Of a stretch of 64,000 bases of DNA, positions 15,367-24,932 are shown one piece after another. Under the pieces are notes generated by a model, which had not been told where the DNA came from, made no database searches, and saw only the letters and a list, made by a program, of their open reading frames with translations. Both the position numbers and the translations under genes were made by a program. The DNA is taken from NCBI GenBank assembly GCA_015065285.1, contig SVQP01000008.1, positions 1-64,000 on the forward strand, given 5' to 3'. Numbering within the stretch: position 1 is the first letter of the stretch; every line of letters starts with the position of its first letter. This DNA is from Oscillospiraceae bacterium. Lineage in GTDB: Bacteria > Bacillota > Clostridia > Oscillospirales > CAG-272.

Positions 15367-16533
15367 ATGAGCATGATCTATCTGGATAACAGCGCCACCA
15401 CACCCCTGTGTGACGCTGCAAAAAAGGCAATGCAGGATGCCATGGAATGCTATGGGAATCCCTCCTCGCTGCACAAGGTGGGGCTGGATGCCGAGCATAT
15501 GGTCAAGCGTGCAAGAGAGCAGGTGTGTGCAGCGCTTGGCGTCAAGGGCGGTGCGGGGCAGATATATTTTACCGCATCCGGCACCGAAGCCAATAATCTT
15601 GCCATCTTCGGCAGTGTGTATGCCAAGGAGCGTCGCACAGGCAACCGCATCGTCACCACGCAAGGGGAGCATTCCTCGGTGGAAATGGTGATGCAGGAGC
15701 TGGAGAAAAAAGGCTTTGAGGTGGTGCGCATTCCTACTGTGGGCGGCGTGCTTGATATGGAATTTGCCCAAAAGGCAATCAATAAAGAAACGCTTTTGGT
15801 CAGCGCCATGATGGTCAACAATGAAACCGGTGCGCTGTACGATCTGAAATCACTGTTTGCGCTGGCAAAGCGCGCAAATCCCGGTGTGGTCACGCATTGC
15901 GATGCGGTGCAGGGCTTTATGAAAGCCATCTTTTCTCCCGCAGCCATCGGAGCGGATCTTGTGACCGTCAGCTCGCATAAGATTCACGGACCCAAGGGTG
16001 TGGGCGCCTTGTACGTCAGTGCTGACGTGCTGCGCGCAAAAAAGCTGATTCCCATCACGCTTGGCGGCGGACAGGAGTCCGGCATGCGCTCGGGCACCGA
16101 GAATACCATTGGCATTGCGGGCTTTGGCGCTGCGTGTGCAGCTGCAAGTGCCTCGCTGCGTGCCGATCTTGCGCATATGACGCAGCTGCGCACGTATCTT
16201 GAGAAAAAGCTTTCCGAGAATAGTGAGATCACGCTCAATCTGCCGCGCGGCAATCGCGCACCGCACATTGTCAATCTGACACTGCCCGATATCAAGAGCG
16301 AGACTATGCTGCATTATCTATCCGCAAAAGGCATTTGCGTGTCCAGCGGCTCGGCTTGCTCCTCGCACGGGCATGCTACCTCGCGTGCGCTGAGTGCATT
16401 TGGTGTAAGTGCGCAGGCAGCGGATTGCTCGCTGCGCGTCAGCCTTTGTCCGGCAAATACCCAAGAGCAAATTGATGCGCTGTACCTTGCACTGGATGCG
16501 GGTGTGCGCGAACTGATCAGAATTCACAAATAA
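15367..16533 (+). CDS. Cysteine desulfurase, NifS/IscS family
   Basis: 388 residues. Transfers sulfur from cysteine to a persulfide for Fe-S clusters or tRNA thiolation. Opening YLDNSATTP, PLP-binding Lys205 in SSHKIHGPKG, GGGQESGMRSGTEN, and the persulfide-forming Cys331 in SSGSACSS. Short active-site loop of the group I (NifS/IscS) type. No iscU, iscR or thiI is adjacent; the minimal sufCB operon at 43.5 kb has no desulfurase of its own, so this enzyme could supply it (inference). The start at 15367 follows the lipoprotein stop by one base and lacks a clear ribosome site, pointing to coupling. Confidence 0.9.
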   Translation: MSMIYLDNSATTPLCDAAKKAMQDAMECYGNPSSLHKVGLDAEHMVKRAREQVCAALGVKGGAGQIYFTASGTEANNLAIFGSVYAKERRTGNRIVTTQGEHSSVEMVMQELEKKGFEVVRIPTVGGVLDMEFAQKAINKETLLVSAMMVNNETGALYDLKSLFALAKRANPGVVTHCDAVQGFMKAIFSPAAIGADLVTVSSHKIHGPKGVGALYVSADVLRAKKLIPITLGGGQESGMRSGTENTIGIAGFGAACAAASASLRADLAHMTQLRTYLEKKLSENSEITLNLPRGNRAPHIVNLTLPDIKSETMLHYLSAKGICVSSGSACSSHGHATSRALSAFGVSAQAADCSLRVSLCPANTQEQIDALYLALDAGVRELIRIHK

Positions 16534-16559
16534 AAAATAAAAAACAAAGGGGAACCGCT

Positions 16560-18314
16560 ATGAAATTTTCATTCAGAACACTGTTGCTGCTGCTTTGCGG
16601 CGTTATGCTGATCAGCGCGGCAGCGTGCACCGGTAACACCGGCGAGGATGAATCCACCTCCGGCACAACCGCTGCACCTGAGCAAGCACCCACACAAGAA
16701 GAGCCCACCACGGGCGAAGAGCCGACAACAGAGCAAGCTACGACTGAGGAAATCACAACCGAAGAGCCCGACGTGATGATCGGAGAAGAGCTGGATGCCG
16801 AATATGCAGCCGACTTTACTGTCTCTAAGGTATTTACCTCCGATATGGTGGTACAGAGAGGCGAGAAGCTGCGCGTTTGGGGCTGGGCTCCCGAATCCGA
16901 GAACGGCAAAAAGATCTCGGGTACCTTTATGGGTATGTTCGCCGAGACGCTTGTACAAAACGGTGAATGGACGCTGCAGTTTGGTGCAAAGCTGCCTGCA
17001 TCTGCAGAGCTTGGCAACCAGATGAAGCTGTACACCGATACCAAGGAGGTTGTATTTGAGGACGTGCTGGTTGGTGACGTTTATATGGTTATCGGTCAGT
17101 CCAACGTGGCATACAGCTTTGGCAACTACCTGGGCGCCTCCAATACCGACAGAGAGAATTACGGTACCAATATGATCGATGAGTCTCTGCCTATCCGTCT
17201 GCATTACAACACGCTCAACGAATCCGAAGCACACGGTTATCCTAAGAGAGGAACCACTGAGGTTTGTCCCGACGTCGTACACAACCGCACCTGGGAAAAG
17301 CCCTCCAATGCCAGTGTGAATCGCTTTACCGCTATTGGCTATTGCTTTGCCTGGAATTTCGTACAGATGACCGATTGCAAGGTGCCCGTTGGTATTATCG
17401 AGATCGACGGTAACGGTCAGCCCTTGGGAGCGTTCCTGCCCAATCAAGTAGCAGATGAGCTGGGCAGCGACAGATGGAATGATGCGCAGGGCATTTACGT
17501 GCCTGAGGGTGTCAATGCAACCTGGGCAAGATACATGTACAATCATTATATGTATCCGTTTGAGAAGTACGCAATGGCAGGCTTGATCTGGTATCAGGGT
17601 GAGAGTGACTTCCAGCGTCAGCACGCAAGTGAGTTTATTGAACGCTTCAATGCATTTATGACGTATATGCGCTCCACGCATAACGTAACCAATCCCGATT
17701 TTGCAGTATACATGGTCGAATTTCCTTCGATTTATCAACAGCCTGCAGGCTTTAGCGGACAGTGGCACTACATGGATCTTGGATTGATCCGCTGCGTTGT
17801 GGGCTCAATTCCGCAAACGCTGCCCAATTCCTATCTGTCTGTATCCTCGGATCTGTGGAATGACAGAACCTATTTCAACAACCTGCATCCCGACTGTAAA
17901 TTTGGTCAGGGTGAGAGATTGGCAAAGCTGGCTGCAGCCGTGCGCGGTGATGCGGGCACGCTGGAGAGCGCAACCGGTCCTATTTTCGAATCGGCAGAAT
18001 TCTCCGAGGATTGCAAGAGCGTTGTGCTGACCTTTACCAACGTTGGCGAGGGACTGAAGACCACCGATGGCGGTACCGAGGTCAAGGGCTTTACCTTTAT
18101 GAGAAATCCCTACGTGATCAATACCAAGAAGGGCGCGACTATCGAAGCAAAGATCACCGCTCCCAACCAGATCACGGTGACCTGCTCTACAAGCATGAAG
18201 AACGGTGTGGTTTATAACGGCGTTTCGGAGAACTTCTTTGGCGAGACCATTAACCTTTGCAACAGCTACGGCTGTCCTGCAGGTGCATTCTTTGTAGCAC
18301 CCGCAGAGGAATAA
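16560..18314 (+). CDS. Lipoprotein acetylesterase, sialate O-acetylesterase (SGNH) type
   Basis: 584 residues. Lipobox SAAAC (Cys23), then a Thr/Glu/Pro linker (about 27-70) as a flexible stalk, then an SGNH/GDSL esterase. Ser181 in VIGQSNVAYSF is the nucleophile motif of sialate O-acetylesterase-like enzymes, GLIWYQGESDF at about 340 carries the conserved oxyanion and acid region, and NNLHPDCKFGQGER at about 440 supplies the catalytic His. Acts outside the cell removing acetyl groups from glycans. The C-terminal 120 residues form a beta-sandwich-like domain. It ends at a strong bidirectional terminator and may be the last gene of the murD run. Confidence 0.82.
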   Translation: MKFSFRTLLLLLCGVMLISAAACTGNTGEDESTSGTTAAPEQAPTQEEPTTGEEPTTEQATTEEITTEEPDVMIGEELDAEYAADFTVSKVFTSDMVVQRGEKLRVWGWAPESENGKKISGTFMGMFAETLVQNGEWTLQFGAKLPASAELGNQMKLYTDTKEVVFEDVLVGDVYMVIGQSNVAYSFGNYLGASNTDRENYGTNMIDESLPIRLHYNTLNESEAHGYPKRGTTEVCPDVVHNRTWEKPSNASVNRFTAIGYCFAWNFVQMTDCKVPVGIIEIDGNGQPLGAFLPNQVADELGSDRWNDAQGIYVPEGVNATWARYMYNHYMYPFEKYAMAGLIWYQGESDFQRQHASEFIERFNAFMTYMRSTHNVTNPDFAVYMVEFPSIYQQPAGFSGQWHYMDLGLIRCVVGSIPQTLPNSYLSVSSDLWNDRTYFNNLHPDCKFGQGERLAKLAAAVRGDAGTLESATGPIFESAEFSEDCKSVVLTFTNVGEGLKTTDGGTEVKGFTFMRNPYVINTKKGATIEAKITAPNQITVTCSTSMKNGVVYNGVSENFFGETINLCNSYGCPAGAFFVAPAEE

Positions 18315-18322
18315 ACCAAACA

Positions 18323-18360
18323 AAAAAAGAAGCGGTTGCAATTGCAACCGCTTCTTTTTT
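18323..18360. terminator. Bidirectional terminator
   Basis: A perfect palindrome of GAAGCGGTTGCAA with A6 on the left and T6 on the right, shared by the convergent esterase and membrane-protein genes. Confidence 0.9.
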
Positions 18361-18372
18361 ATGTGAGTTTGA

Positions 18373-18753
18373 TTAGTACTTGATGATCTTTGCGCCGCCA
18401 ACCAGAGGAAGGTCGAAATACTTGCCGGTTACGTTACCGTAAACACAAACAACAGCCAGGAAAATCACGCACAGCCACAGAAGCTGACCGACAACGGGAA
18501 TGATATTAACAAAGCCCAGGATGAACAGCCAGAGATTCTGGTTGAAGAGATACTTGATATAATCGGATTCATCCTTCTTTGTCAGGAAGATGACCAAACC
18601 GATGATCAAGCCGATCAAGGAAAGGGGAGTAACAGCGATGATGGGGAGCAGAATACCCCAAATCTTGTGCTTTTCGCAGTCTTCCTTTACAAAGGTGTTG
18701 GTCTTTGCGCCCGGAATTTTCAGGATAAATTCATCAAATCCATTGAGTTGCAT
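18373..18753 (-). CDS. Small integral membrane protein, DUF4870/Tic20-like pattern
   Basis: 126 residues with hydrophobic segments at about 32-58 and a long stretch at about 73-105, and the ending GNVTGKYFDLPLVGGAKIIKY. A conserved membrane protein ending in 'G-x-x-F-x-x-P-L-x-G' is typical of DUF4870-like proteins; the assignment is by pattern. The first 30 residues are soluble (FDEFILKIPGAKTNTFVKED). Preceded by a promoter at 18804-18832 and a GGAGG site; transcribed alone. Confidence 0.6.
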   Translation of the reverse strand: MQLNGFDEFILKIPGAKTNTFVKEDCEKHKIWGILLPIIAVTPLSLIGLIIGLVIFLTKKDESDYIKYLFNQNLWLFILGFVNIIPVVGQLLWLCVIFLAVVCVYGNVTGKYFDLPLVGGAKIIKY

Positions 18754-18803
18754 AATAATATTTCCTCCAAAAAATATTCTATGACGATATAGTCATTAGT
18801 TTC

Positions 18804-18832
18804 ATTATAAACTATGTGTGACCAAATGTCAA
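18804..18832 (-). promoter_or_regulatory. Promoter of the 18753-18373 gene
   Basis: Minus-strand TTGACA (18832-18827) and TATAAT (18809-18804), 17-base spacer: a full consensus match. Confidence 0.8.
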
Positions 18833-18851
18833 TATGCAAATGCGATAAATG

Positions 18852-19970
18852 TCATATTTTGTCAACAGGGATTTCATGGATTGCGTACAAATTGACGTCC
18901 CACGCGGGGAAATAACAAAATCTGCGCAAATACAGCTTGTAGAGAGGGCAAAGCTCATGCACCAGATGCGGCAGTGCGTAAAGGTCTTCACTGCGGTGAT
19001 AGCAGGAAACCAGCAGCGCAGGGGTATACGCGGCAATGGTTTGCCGGCATCCCAAGAGCGCTTGCTCCTCGGAGCCCTCTACGTCAAATTTGATATAATC
19101 ACAGTGCTTGCCGTCCAGCAAGGCATCCACCGAGCGTGCCTGCACCTCCTTGATCTTTGTCGTGCGAGGCTGCAGAACGGCAGACGTGTTTTGCGCAGCG
19201 CCTGCATTGCGGTTGCCCGAGGCATCAAAGCAGAGCACGGTATCCTCGCTCCACGCAGCGCACTGCAGAGGAATGACCGAAAAGCGCGATTCTTGGTCTG
19301 CATAGGCGCACAGCTTGCGGTGGTTGCGCGCATCGGGCTCCAGTGCGTAAAGCGTTTTGAGTGCGGGGGCGTAGGGGGCTAAGGCGCGCGCGGAATCTCC
19401 GTTGTAAGCACCAAGATCCACCACGGTTTCAAAGGTGGAAGAGGGGAGGATGCGCATAAAGGATTCATCGGGATCGTTTTGCGCAAGGGTCAGGTATTTC
19501 AAATCTCCCGTCAGCTTGTAGGAAATGATCAGATCGAAGATGCGCATGGATTCCCGGTCGGCAAGCAGTGCACGGGCTTGATCAAATTCGGATTTGTGCG
19601 CGGCATAAAAGGCAGCATCGAACAAATTGTCGCCAAACACGGGCACGTCGGGGGCGTACAGCTCGCATTCGGCAGCGATGCGCAGAATATTCTCCATGAC
19701 GTCGGGCAGGGAGGAGGCGAACGAGAGCAGCACGATCATGTTGTCGGCACCGTATTTCTCCTTTGCTTCGCTAAAGGAGAGCACGCGCTTGCCATGGAAC
19801 GAGTGACCGCGCACAAAGCCGTCGCTGGCAAAAAAATCCTCCACCGTAATGCCCTTGGCATCCGCCACGGCAAGAATCTTATCGGCACCGTTGCCCATGC
19901 CGTACATGACGATATGCTTGCTTGTATGTAACAGATATTCCCACAGATCGGGATATGCGGAATATGGCAT
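18852..19970 (-). CDS. FkbM family methyltransferase
   Basis: 372 residues. The C-terminal half is an SAM-dependent methyltransferase of the FkbM type: VVDLGAYNGDSARALAP near 187 is the SAM-binding motif I and DYIKFDVEGSEEQALLG near 295 is the family signature. The N-terminal half has a Rossmann-like strand-loop (VMYGMGNGADKIL) and VRGHSFHGKRVLS, a pattern seen in sugar- or glycan-linked FkbM proteins. Substrate unknown; often O-methylation of polysaccharide or secondary metabolites. Start at 19970 has AAAGGA upstream. Divergent from the HIT gene; no glycan gene cluster is adjacent. Confidence 0.82.
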   Translation of the reverse strand: MPYSAYPDLWEYLLHTSKHIVMYGMGNGADKILAVADAKGITVEDFFASDGFVRGHSFHGKRVLSFSEAKEKYGADNMIVLLSFASSLPDVMENILRIAAECELYAPDVPVFGDNLFDAAFYAAHKSEFDQARALLADRESMRIFDLIISYKLTGDLKYLTLAQNDPDESFMRILPSSTFETVVDLGAYNGDSARALAPYAPALKTLYALEPDARNHRKLCAYADQESRFSVIPLQCAAWSEDTVLCFDASGNRNAGAAQNTSAVLQPRTTKIKEVQARSVDALLDGKHCDYIKFDVEGSEEQALLGCRQTIAAYTPALLVSCYHRSEDLYALPHLVHELCPLYKLYLRRFCYFPAWDVNLYAIHEIPVDKI

Positions 19971-19988
19971 GTCATGTCCTTTCTTTTA

Positions 19989-20017
19989 TTGACAAATATA
20001 GTGTGATATGCTACAAT
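19989..20017 (+). promoter_or_regulatory. Promoter of the HIT - glycoside hydrolase pair
   Basis: TTGACA (19989-19994), 17 bases, TACAAT (20012-20017), 38 bases before the HIT gene start. Confidence 0.75.
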
Positions 20018-20055
20018 TATATCATAATCAAGCATATTTGTAAAGGAGAATTATT

Positions 20056-20394
20056 ATGGCTTGCTTGTTTTGCAGAATCATCGAAGGAGAGATCCCTTCC
20101 AAAAAGGTTTATGAGGATGAATACGTTTATGCATTCTATGATATCGCGCCCATGGCACCCGTGCACGTGCTGCTGATTCCCAAGCTGCACCTTGACAGTG
20201 CGGATGCAGTGACTGCTGAAAACAGCGGATACGTTGCCAAGATCTTTGAGGCGATTCCCGCTGTGGCAAAGGCTTGCGGATTGGAAAACGGCTACCGTGT
20301 GATCACCAATTGCGGTGAAGATGGCTGCCAGAGCGTTCATCACCTGCATTTCCATCTGCTTGGCGGTAAGAAGCTTCCCGAAACGCTTGGCTGA
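20056..20394 (+). CDS. HIT family nucleotide hydrolase (HinT-like)
   Basis: 112 residues, complete. The histidine triad reads HxHxH at His96, His98 and His100 in VHHLHFHLLGG, with CLFC near the N terminus (Cys3, Cys6) as in zinc-containing Hint proteins. It should hydrolyse purine nucleoside phosphoramidates or AMP-lysine type bonds in the cytosol. An AAAGGAGAA site precedes the start. The next gene begins 16 bases on. Confidence 0.93.
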   Translation: MACLFCRIIEGEIPSKKVYEDEYVYAFYDIAPMAPVHVLLIPKLHLDSADAVTAENSGYVAKIFEAIPAVAKACGLENGYRVITNCGEDGCQSVHHLHFHLLGGKKLPETLG

Positions 20395-20410
20395 CAGAAA
20401 AGAGGCTTTT

Positions 20411-22963
20411 ATGCAGGACAAAAGATTATATGAGGTTCTGAGTGGGCAGGGCAGCAACTATCTGCTCCCGTTCTACTGGCAGCACGGCACGCAACGTGAC
20501 AGAATCCCCGCGCAGATCGCTCGTATTTATGAGAGCGGCTGCCGCGCGCTTTGCGTGGAATCCCGTCCGCATCCCGATTTTTGCGGTCCCGGCTGGTGGG
20601 GGGATCTGGACGTGATTCTTGCCGAGTGCGAAAAGCGCGGCATGAAGGTCTGGATCTTTGACGACAAGAAATACCCTACGGGCTATGCCAACGGCTTGAT
20701 TGAGACCAAGTATCGGCACCTGCGTCAGCGCGAGATCATTGAGGAGCACATTGACGTCATGGGTCCCGCGCCGGACACCTCTTTTCTGGTCAGCAAGACC
20801 TGGGAGGATGACGAGATCCTTGGTGTATATGCCTTCAGACGTTGCGACGAGGGCGAGCAGATCACGGGGGATTACATCGATCTGACCCCCACGCTGACCG
20901 AGGGCTATGCATATTTTGACGTGCCCGAGGGACTTTGGCGCGTGCACATTTATACCAACACGCGTCGCGGCAATCGCGATAACTATATTGATATGGTATC
21001 TGCCGAGTCCTGCAAGGTACTGCTGGAGGCGGTTTATGAGCCGCATTACGCGCATTATGCCAAGTACTTCGGCAATACCCTGGTCGGCTTTTTCTCGGAT
21101 GAGCCCATGTTTGCCAACGCCATGGCAACCAGACACTCGGTTGACCCCAGCGGACATGAACGTCCTCTTGGCACGGTGGGTATGGCACTGCCGTACAATC
21201 CCCGCGTCATCGAGCTGATGAGCCGGGAGATGGGAGAATACGCGCTGCCTTATATGGCTGAGCTGTGGTTCTGGAGCGAGCATGCACCCGTGACGCGCCT
21301 TGCATACATGAATGCCATTACCACGCTGTACCGTGATAATTTCAGCTATATGCTGGGCAACTGGTGCCGCGAGAGAGGCGTGATGTACATTGGTCATATC
21401 ATTGAGGACTACAACTGCCACGCACGCCCTGCAGTGGGCGCAGGACACTATTTCCGTGCGCTTGAGGGGCAGGATATGGCAGGCATTGATATCGTGCTGC
21501 ATCAGGTTATGCCGGGTATGGCACATCATATTCATAACGCAAGCCTTGGCACAGGACTTTCCGATCCCGCGTTTTACCATTACGTGCTGGGTCAGCTGGG
21601 CGCATCCTTGGCGCACCAGTATCCGCAAATGAAGGGCAGAGCCATGTGTGAGGAATTCGGTGCTTACGGCTGGGCAGAGGGCTGCACCATGATGAAATGG
21701 CTGACCGATTTTCTGCTGGTGCGCGGCATCAATCATTTCATTCCGCACGCATTCTCACCCGATTATCCCGATCCCGATTGTCCGCCGCACTTTGGCGCCG
21801 AGGGGCACGATCCGCAGTTTGACGGCTTCCGCCATCTGATGCACTATACCAATAAGGCAGCGCATCTGCTTTACGGTGGTGAGCACGTTACCTCTTGTGC
21901 CGTGCTGTACCATGCCGAGGGCGAGTGGATGAACCAAAAGGGCGACTATACCTTTACACAGGTGCCTGCAAAGGCGCTGCTGGATGCACATCTGTGCTAT
22001 GATATTCTCTGCCTTGAAATGCTGGAGAAGGCTGAGATCGCTTTCGGTAAGCTGGTTGTCAACGGTGAGGTGTACGGGGCTTTGGTTGTGCCCTATGCCA
22101 AGGAAATCCCCGATGCACTTGCCGCGCAGATCAAGCGCTTGTGCAAGGCAGGCGTTCCCGTGCTGCACTGCACCGGCAGAGCAGAGGGGCTTGACGGTGA
22201 GATTGTCAGCGAAAAGGAATTGCCCGAACGCATTCGCGCATTGGGGCTTGCGGATATTGACGTGCAGGGCAATTGCCCGCTGCTGCGCCACTATCACGTG
22301 CGCAGAGACGGTGCGGATGTATTCATGTTCTTCAACGAGGACAGCGTGCACACCGCCAAGGCAATTGTTACGTTGCCCGTGCAGGGTGACTTTGTGCGCC
22401 TGCGCATGATTGAGGATGCCATGTATGCCGGCAGAGCGGAAAACGGCAAGATCGAGATCGAGTTGCTGCCGGGTCAGTCCGAGATTCTGGTATTCGGTGC
22501 GGACGTATCAGATCTGCCCGTGCTTGGCACGCCCAAGAGCGCAACCGTGCTGACACCCACTTATCACGTAGAGCTGGCAGATTCGGATGACCTTTCTGCA
22601 TTCTATGATTACAAGACCACAAGCGTGCTTGGCAATATCACGGCAGCAAGCGAAAAGCCCGCCTTCTCGGGTCGCATGCGTTATACCTTTGCGCTGCAGC
22701 TTGACAAGGTGCCTGCGGGTGCTGTGCTGGATCTTGGCAGAGTCGGACAGACCGCGCGCGTATGGGTCAACGGCAAAGATGCAGGCATTCGCATCACCGC
22801 ACCGTATGCTTTCCCGATTGAGGAATTGCTGGGAGCAGGGGAGAACACGGTCACCATAGAGGTGGCAAACACCTTGGTTGGTAAGCACCGCGATAAATTC
22901 TCGCATTGCATGCCCATCACCCCCTCGGGCTTGTTCGGTCCCGTACAGTTGGTTGAATACTAA
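20411..22963 (+). CDS. Large glycoside hydrolase, GH106-like (alpha-L-rhamnosidase group)
   Basis: 850 residues, no signal peptide, so probably cytoplasmic. The N-terminal barrel has GCRALCVESRP, MKVWIFDDKKYPTGYANG and LVGFFSDEPMF, patterns shared with GH106-type rhamnosidases and related clan enzymes; the Asp-Glu in FSDEP is a candidate catalytic position. The last 150 residues form a galactose-binding-like beta sandwich (ARVWVNGKDAGIRI, NTVTIEVANTLV) that GH106 and GH2 proteins use. The GH106 name is by motif memory and not certain. AAGAGG precedes the start at 20411; a readable extension to 20315 overlaps the HIT gene and is rejected. Likely co-transcribed with the HIT gene. Confidence 0.68.
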   Translation: MQDKRLYEVLSGQGSNYLLPFYWQHGTQRDRIPAQIARIYESGCRALCVESRPHPDFCGPGWWGDLDVILAECEKRGMKVWIFDDKKYPTGYANGLIETKYRHLRQREIIEEHIDVMGPAPDTSFLVSKTWEDDEILGVYAFRRCDEGEQITGDYIDLTPTLTEGYAYFDVPEGLWRVHIYTNTRRGNRDNYIDMVSAESCKVLLEAVYEPHYAHYAKYFGNTLVGFFSDEPMFANAMATRHSVDPSGHERPLGTVGMALPYNPRVIELMSREMGEYALPYMAELWFWSEHAPVTRLAYMNAITTLYRDNFSYMLGNWCRERGVMYIGHIIEDYNCHARPAVGAGHYFRALEGQDMAGIDIVLHQVMPGMAHHIHNASLGTGLSDPAFYHYVLGQLGASLAHQYPQMKGRAMCEEFGAYGWAEGCTMMKWLTDFLLVRGINHFIPHAFSPDYPDPDCPPHFGAEGHDPQFDGFRHLMHYTNKAAHLLYGGEHVTSCAVLYHAEGEWMNQKGDYTFTQVPAKALLDAHLCYDILCLEMLEKAEIAFGKLVVNGEVYGALVVPYAKEIPDALAAQIKRLCKAGVPVLHCTGRAEGLDGEIVSEKELPERIRALGLADIDVQGNCPLLRHYHVRRDGADVFMFFNEDSVHTAKAIVTLPVQGDFVRLRMIEDAMYAGRAENGKIEIELLPGQSEILVFGADVSDLPVLGTPKSATVLTPTYHVELADSDDLSAFYDYKTTSVLGNITAASEKPAFSGRMRYTFALQLDKVPAGAVLDLGRVGQTARVWVNGKDAGIRITAPYAFPIEELLGAGENTVTIEVANTLVGKHRDKFSHCMPITPSGLFGPVQLVEY

Positions 22964-22967
22964 AAAC

Positions 22968-22999
22968 AAATGGAGCAGACCCGTGGGTCTGCTCCATTT
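22968..22999. terminator. Bidirectional terminator between convergent genes
   Basis: Stem AAATGGAGCAGACCC with complement, GT loop, T-run on the plus side (TTTTTTATTT) and an A-run before it that gives T5 on the minus side. Confidence 0.85.
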
Positions 23000-23000
23000 T

Positions 23001-24932
23001 TTATTTCTTTTTGAGTGCAAGTGCGCCAAGCATCAGCACAGCGACAAAGGCGGCACCAACGATGCTCTTGCAGCCACGCTCTTGTGGGGGGATCTCTGCG
23101 TCAGCTTCGGATTCGAGTGACTTTGTTTCGCCCTTTGTACTTGCCTGGTTATTTGTTTGCGCTTGGGTTTCGGGTTCGGTGGTCTCGGGTTCCGTAGTCT
23201 TGGACTCCGTAGTTTCCGGCTCGGTGGTTTCGGGTTCCGTAGTTTCCGGCTCGGTGGTTTCGGACTCCGTAGTTTCCGGCTCGGTGGTCTCGGGTTCCGT
23301 AGTTTCGGGCTCCGTAGTTTCGGGTTCCGTAGTTTCGGGTTCCGTAGTTTCGGGCTCGAGCTTAACGGATATTTCAATCACTGCCAGCAGATAGTGCGGA
23401 CAAGCCTTGCCGGGATTGGCAAGACGCCCGTAGATGGCAAGCGTGTGGTCGCCCTCGGGCAGCGTTGTGCAATCGTAGGTCAGTGCGTTGGGGGATTCAC
23501 CGGTTGCGTTATTGCCGATTTGTGCAGGAGCCGCCGTGCTGTCATATTCGCATGCAAGCTGCTGTGCGCTCTGTCCGTCCACCGAAATCCAAAACGATTC
23601 AAATGCCAAAGATGCAAAGGCATTGGCAGCAATTTGCACGCGCTCGCCCTTGTACATTTGCAGATCGGCAAGGTACAGAGTGCTGTTTACCACCGCCTCG
23701 GACGTTTGGGGTGCGGTGAGCGAAAACTCATAATCCACCATGCTATCCGCTGCTGCATAGGTGCTGCATGCACCCTGTGCGGGATCAGGGCTCTCTGTTT
23801 TGCCCTCGTAGACGGGAATCAGAAAATGATAGGGAAGGTCTATGCACTCCATCGCGTAAAGAGAATTGAACATGGTGCGTGCCTCACTGAGCGCGGCGCC
23901 CACGTTTTGCATGTACTGTCCCCAGAAATTACGCGAGGAACGGGGATCTACGTTGAATTTTTGCAAATACAGCGTGTTCTGGTAATCGCCCACGTATTTG
24001 CTTGTCAGCTTAAAGGCACCGCCGTAAATGGCTTTGGCAGGCGTATCCCAGGCAGCACTGCCACCCCATTGCTCAGCCATTTCCTCCGTGCCTTTTTGCG
24101 CTGCCTTCATAGCCCCCAGATAAATGGCAAAGGTGCCTGTTCCCGCAGCGCCTACGTTGAAATAGTTGTAAAGCCCGTTGTAGGCAAGCAGCTCCTCTTG
24201 CGTATGCCCCGAATCGGGGGCTAACACCTGCTTACCGTTCTCGGTCTGAATCTGATTTTCGTAATAATACCACAGCTTGTCACCGCAATTTCCCTTGACC
24301 AAGGGGCTGTTGCCGGCAGCACCCTGCTCCTGTCGCAGTCTGGCTGCCAAGTGCAAAGGGTCTACGTTGAGCGCCTTGCCCACCTCGACAAGGTAGGCGG
24401 CATAGGTCACGTCGTCATACAGCACCGTCTCTGCCATAAACGTGCCGCGCAGTGCGCTCTCCACGGTTGCAACGCTTACGTGCTCGGAGTATTTGAGATC
24501 CTGAAACATGAAAATATCCTTTTCATTCAGGAAGTTTTCAGGGTCCATGAAATAGGCAACCGCCTGCTCGGATGCCGCATACCACCCCGAATCGTAAAGC
24601 TCGGTGTTGGTAGCATGGCGGTAGGGCGCGTAGCTCTCGCTTTTGTGAATGAGATTGGTTTTGGGGTTTTCGGTCTCCTTGCCAATCACGTATTCCCACG
24701 TGTATGCAGCGTTGAGTTTGGTGACCGGCAGCGGCTCAAATTCCCACGTAGGATGCAGCATGTGCAGCTCTGTAAGCCGCTCGGCATAAGAGGTGGGGAA
24801 GCCCTTGTCGATCAGCGATTGGGTATACGCATCGTCTTGGTCGGGCGCGGCTGATGCAAAAAAGCACAAAGCCGAGCACAAGAGCGCGCAGATAAGCAGC
24901 AAGGTCAAAATTCGATTGGATTGGCGCGTCAT
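23001..24932 (-). CDS. Secreted wall glucosaminidase with EPETT linker and Cys-containing C-terminal anchor
   Basis: 643 residues from the start at 24932, which has GAGGTGAG upstream and overlaps the previous stop (ATGA). Signal peptide (about 1-30, cleavage near ASA-AP). The glucosaminidase (GH73-like) region at about 60-330 contains GWYAASEQAVAYFMDPENFL, VESALRGTFMAET, LAARLRQEQG with the likely catalytic Glu, and YNYFNVGAAGTG. A beta-sandwich domain follows, then about 13 repeats of the five residues EPETT, and finally GCKSIVGAAFVAV, a hydrophobic span and KKK. It should cleave peptidoglycan glycan strands while tethered to the cell surface. The same C-terminal design appears on the 29870-32782 protein. 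Confidence 0.82.
   Translation of the reverse strand: MTRQSNRILTLLLICALLCSALCFFASAAPDQDDAYTQSLIDKGFPTSYAERLTELHMLHPTWEFEPLPVTKLNAAYTWEYVIGKETENPKTNLIHKSESYAPYRHATNTELYDSGWYAASEQAVAYFMDPENFLNEKDIFMFQDLKYSEHVSVATVESALRGTFMAETVLYDDVTYAAYLVEVGKALNVDPLHLAARLRQEQGAAGNSPLVKGNCGDKLWYYYENQIQTENGKQVLAPDSGHTQEELLAYNGLYNYFNVGAAGTGTFAIYLGAMKAAQKGTEEMAEQWGGSAAWDTPAKAIYGGAFKLTSKYVGDYQNTLYLQKFNVDPRSSRNFWGQYMQNVGAALSEARTMFNSLYAMECIDLPYHFLIPVYEGKTESPDPAQGACSTYAAADSMVDYEFSLTAPQTSEAVVNSTLYLADLQMYKGERVQIAANAFASLAFESFWISVDGQSAQQLACEYDSTAAPAQIGNNATGESPNALTYDCTTLPEGDHTLAIYGRLANPGKACPHYLLAVIEISVKLEPETTEPETTEPETTEPETTEPETTEPETTESETTEPETTEPETTEPETTESKTTEPETTEPETQAQTNNQASTKGETKSLESEADAEIPPQERGCKSIVGAAFVAVLMLGALALKKK
23163..23358 (-). 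repeat. 15-base tandem repeats coding for EPETT
   Basis: About 13 copies of a 15-base unit, variants of TTCGGGTTCCGTAGT on the plus strand. All copies keep the frame; occasional ESETT and ESKTT copies show slow divergence. Unit number could change by slippage without breaking the protein, altering stalk length. Confidence 0.9.

Noticed and set aside
23157..24224. Plus-strand frame over the EPETT repeats
   Set aside because: It is a shadow of the glucosaminidase gene; the Gly/Phe-rich start is the repeat read in reverse.
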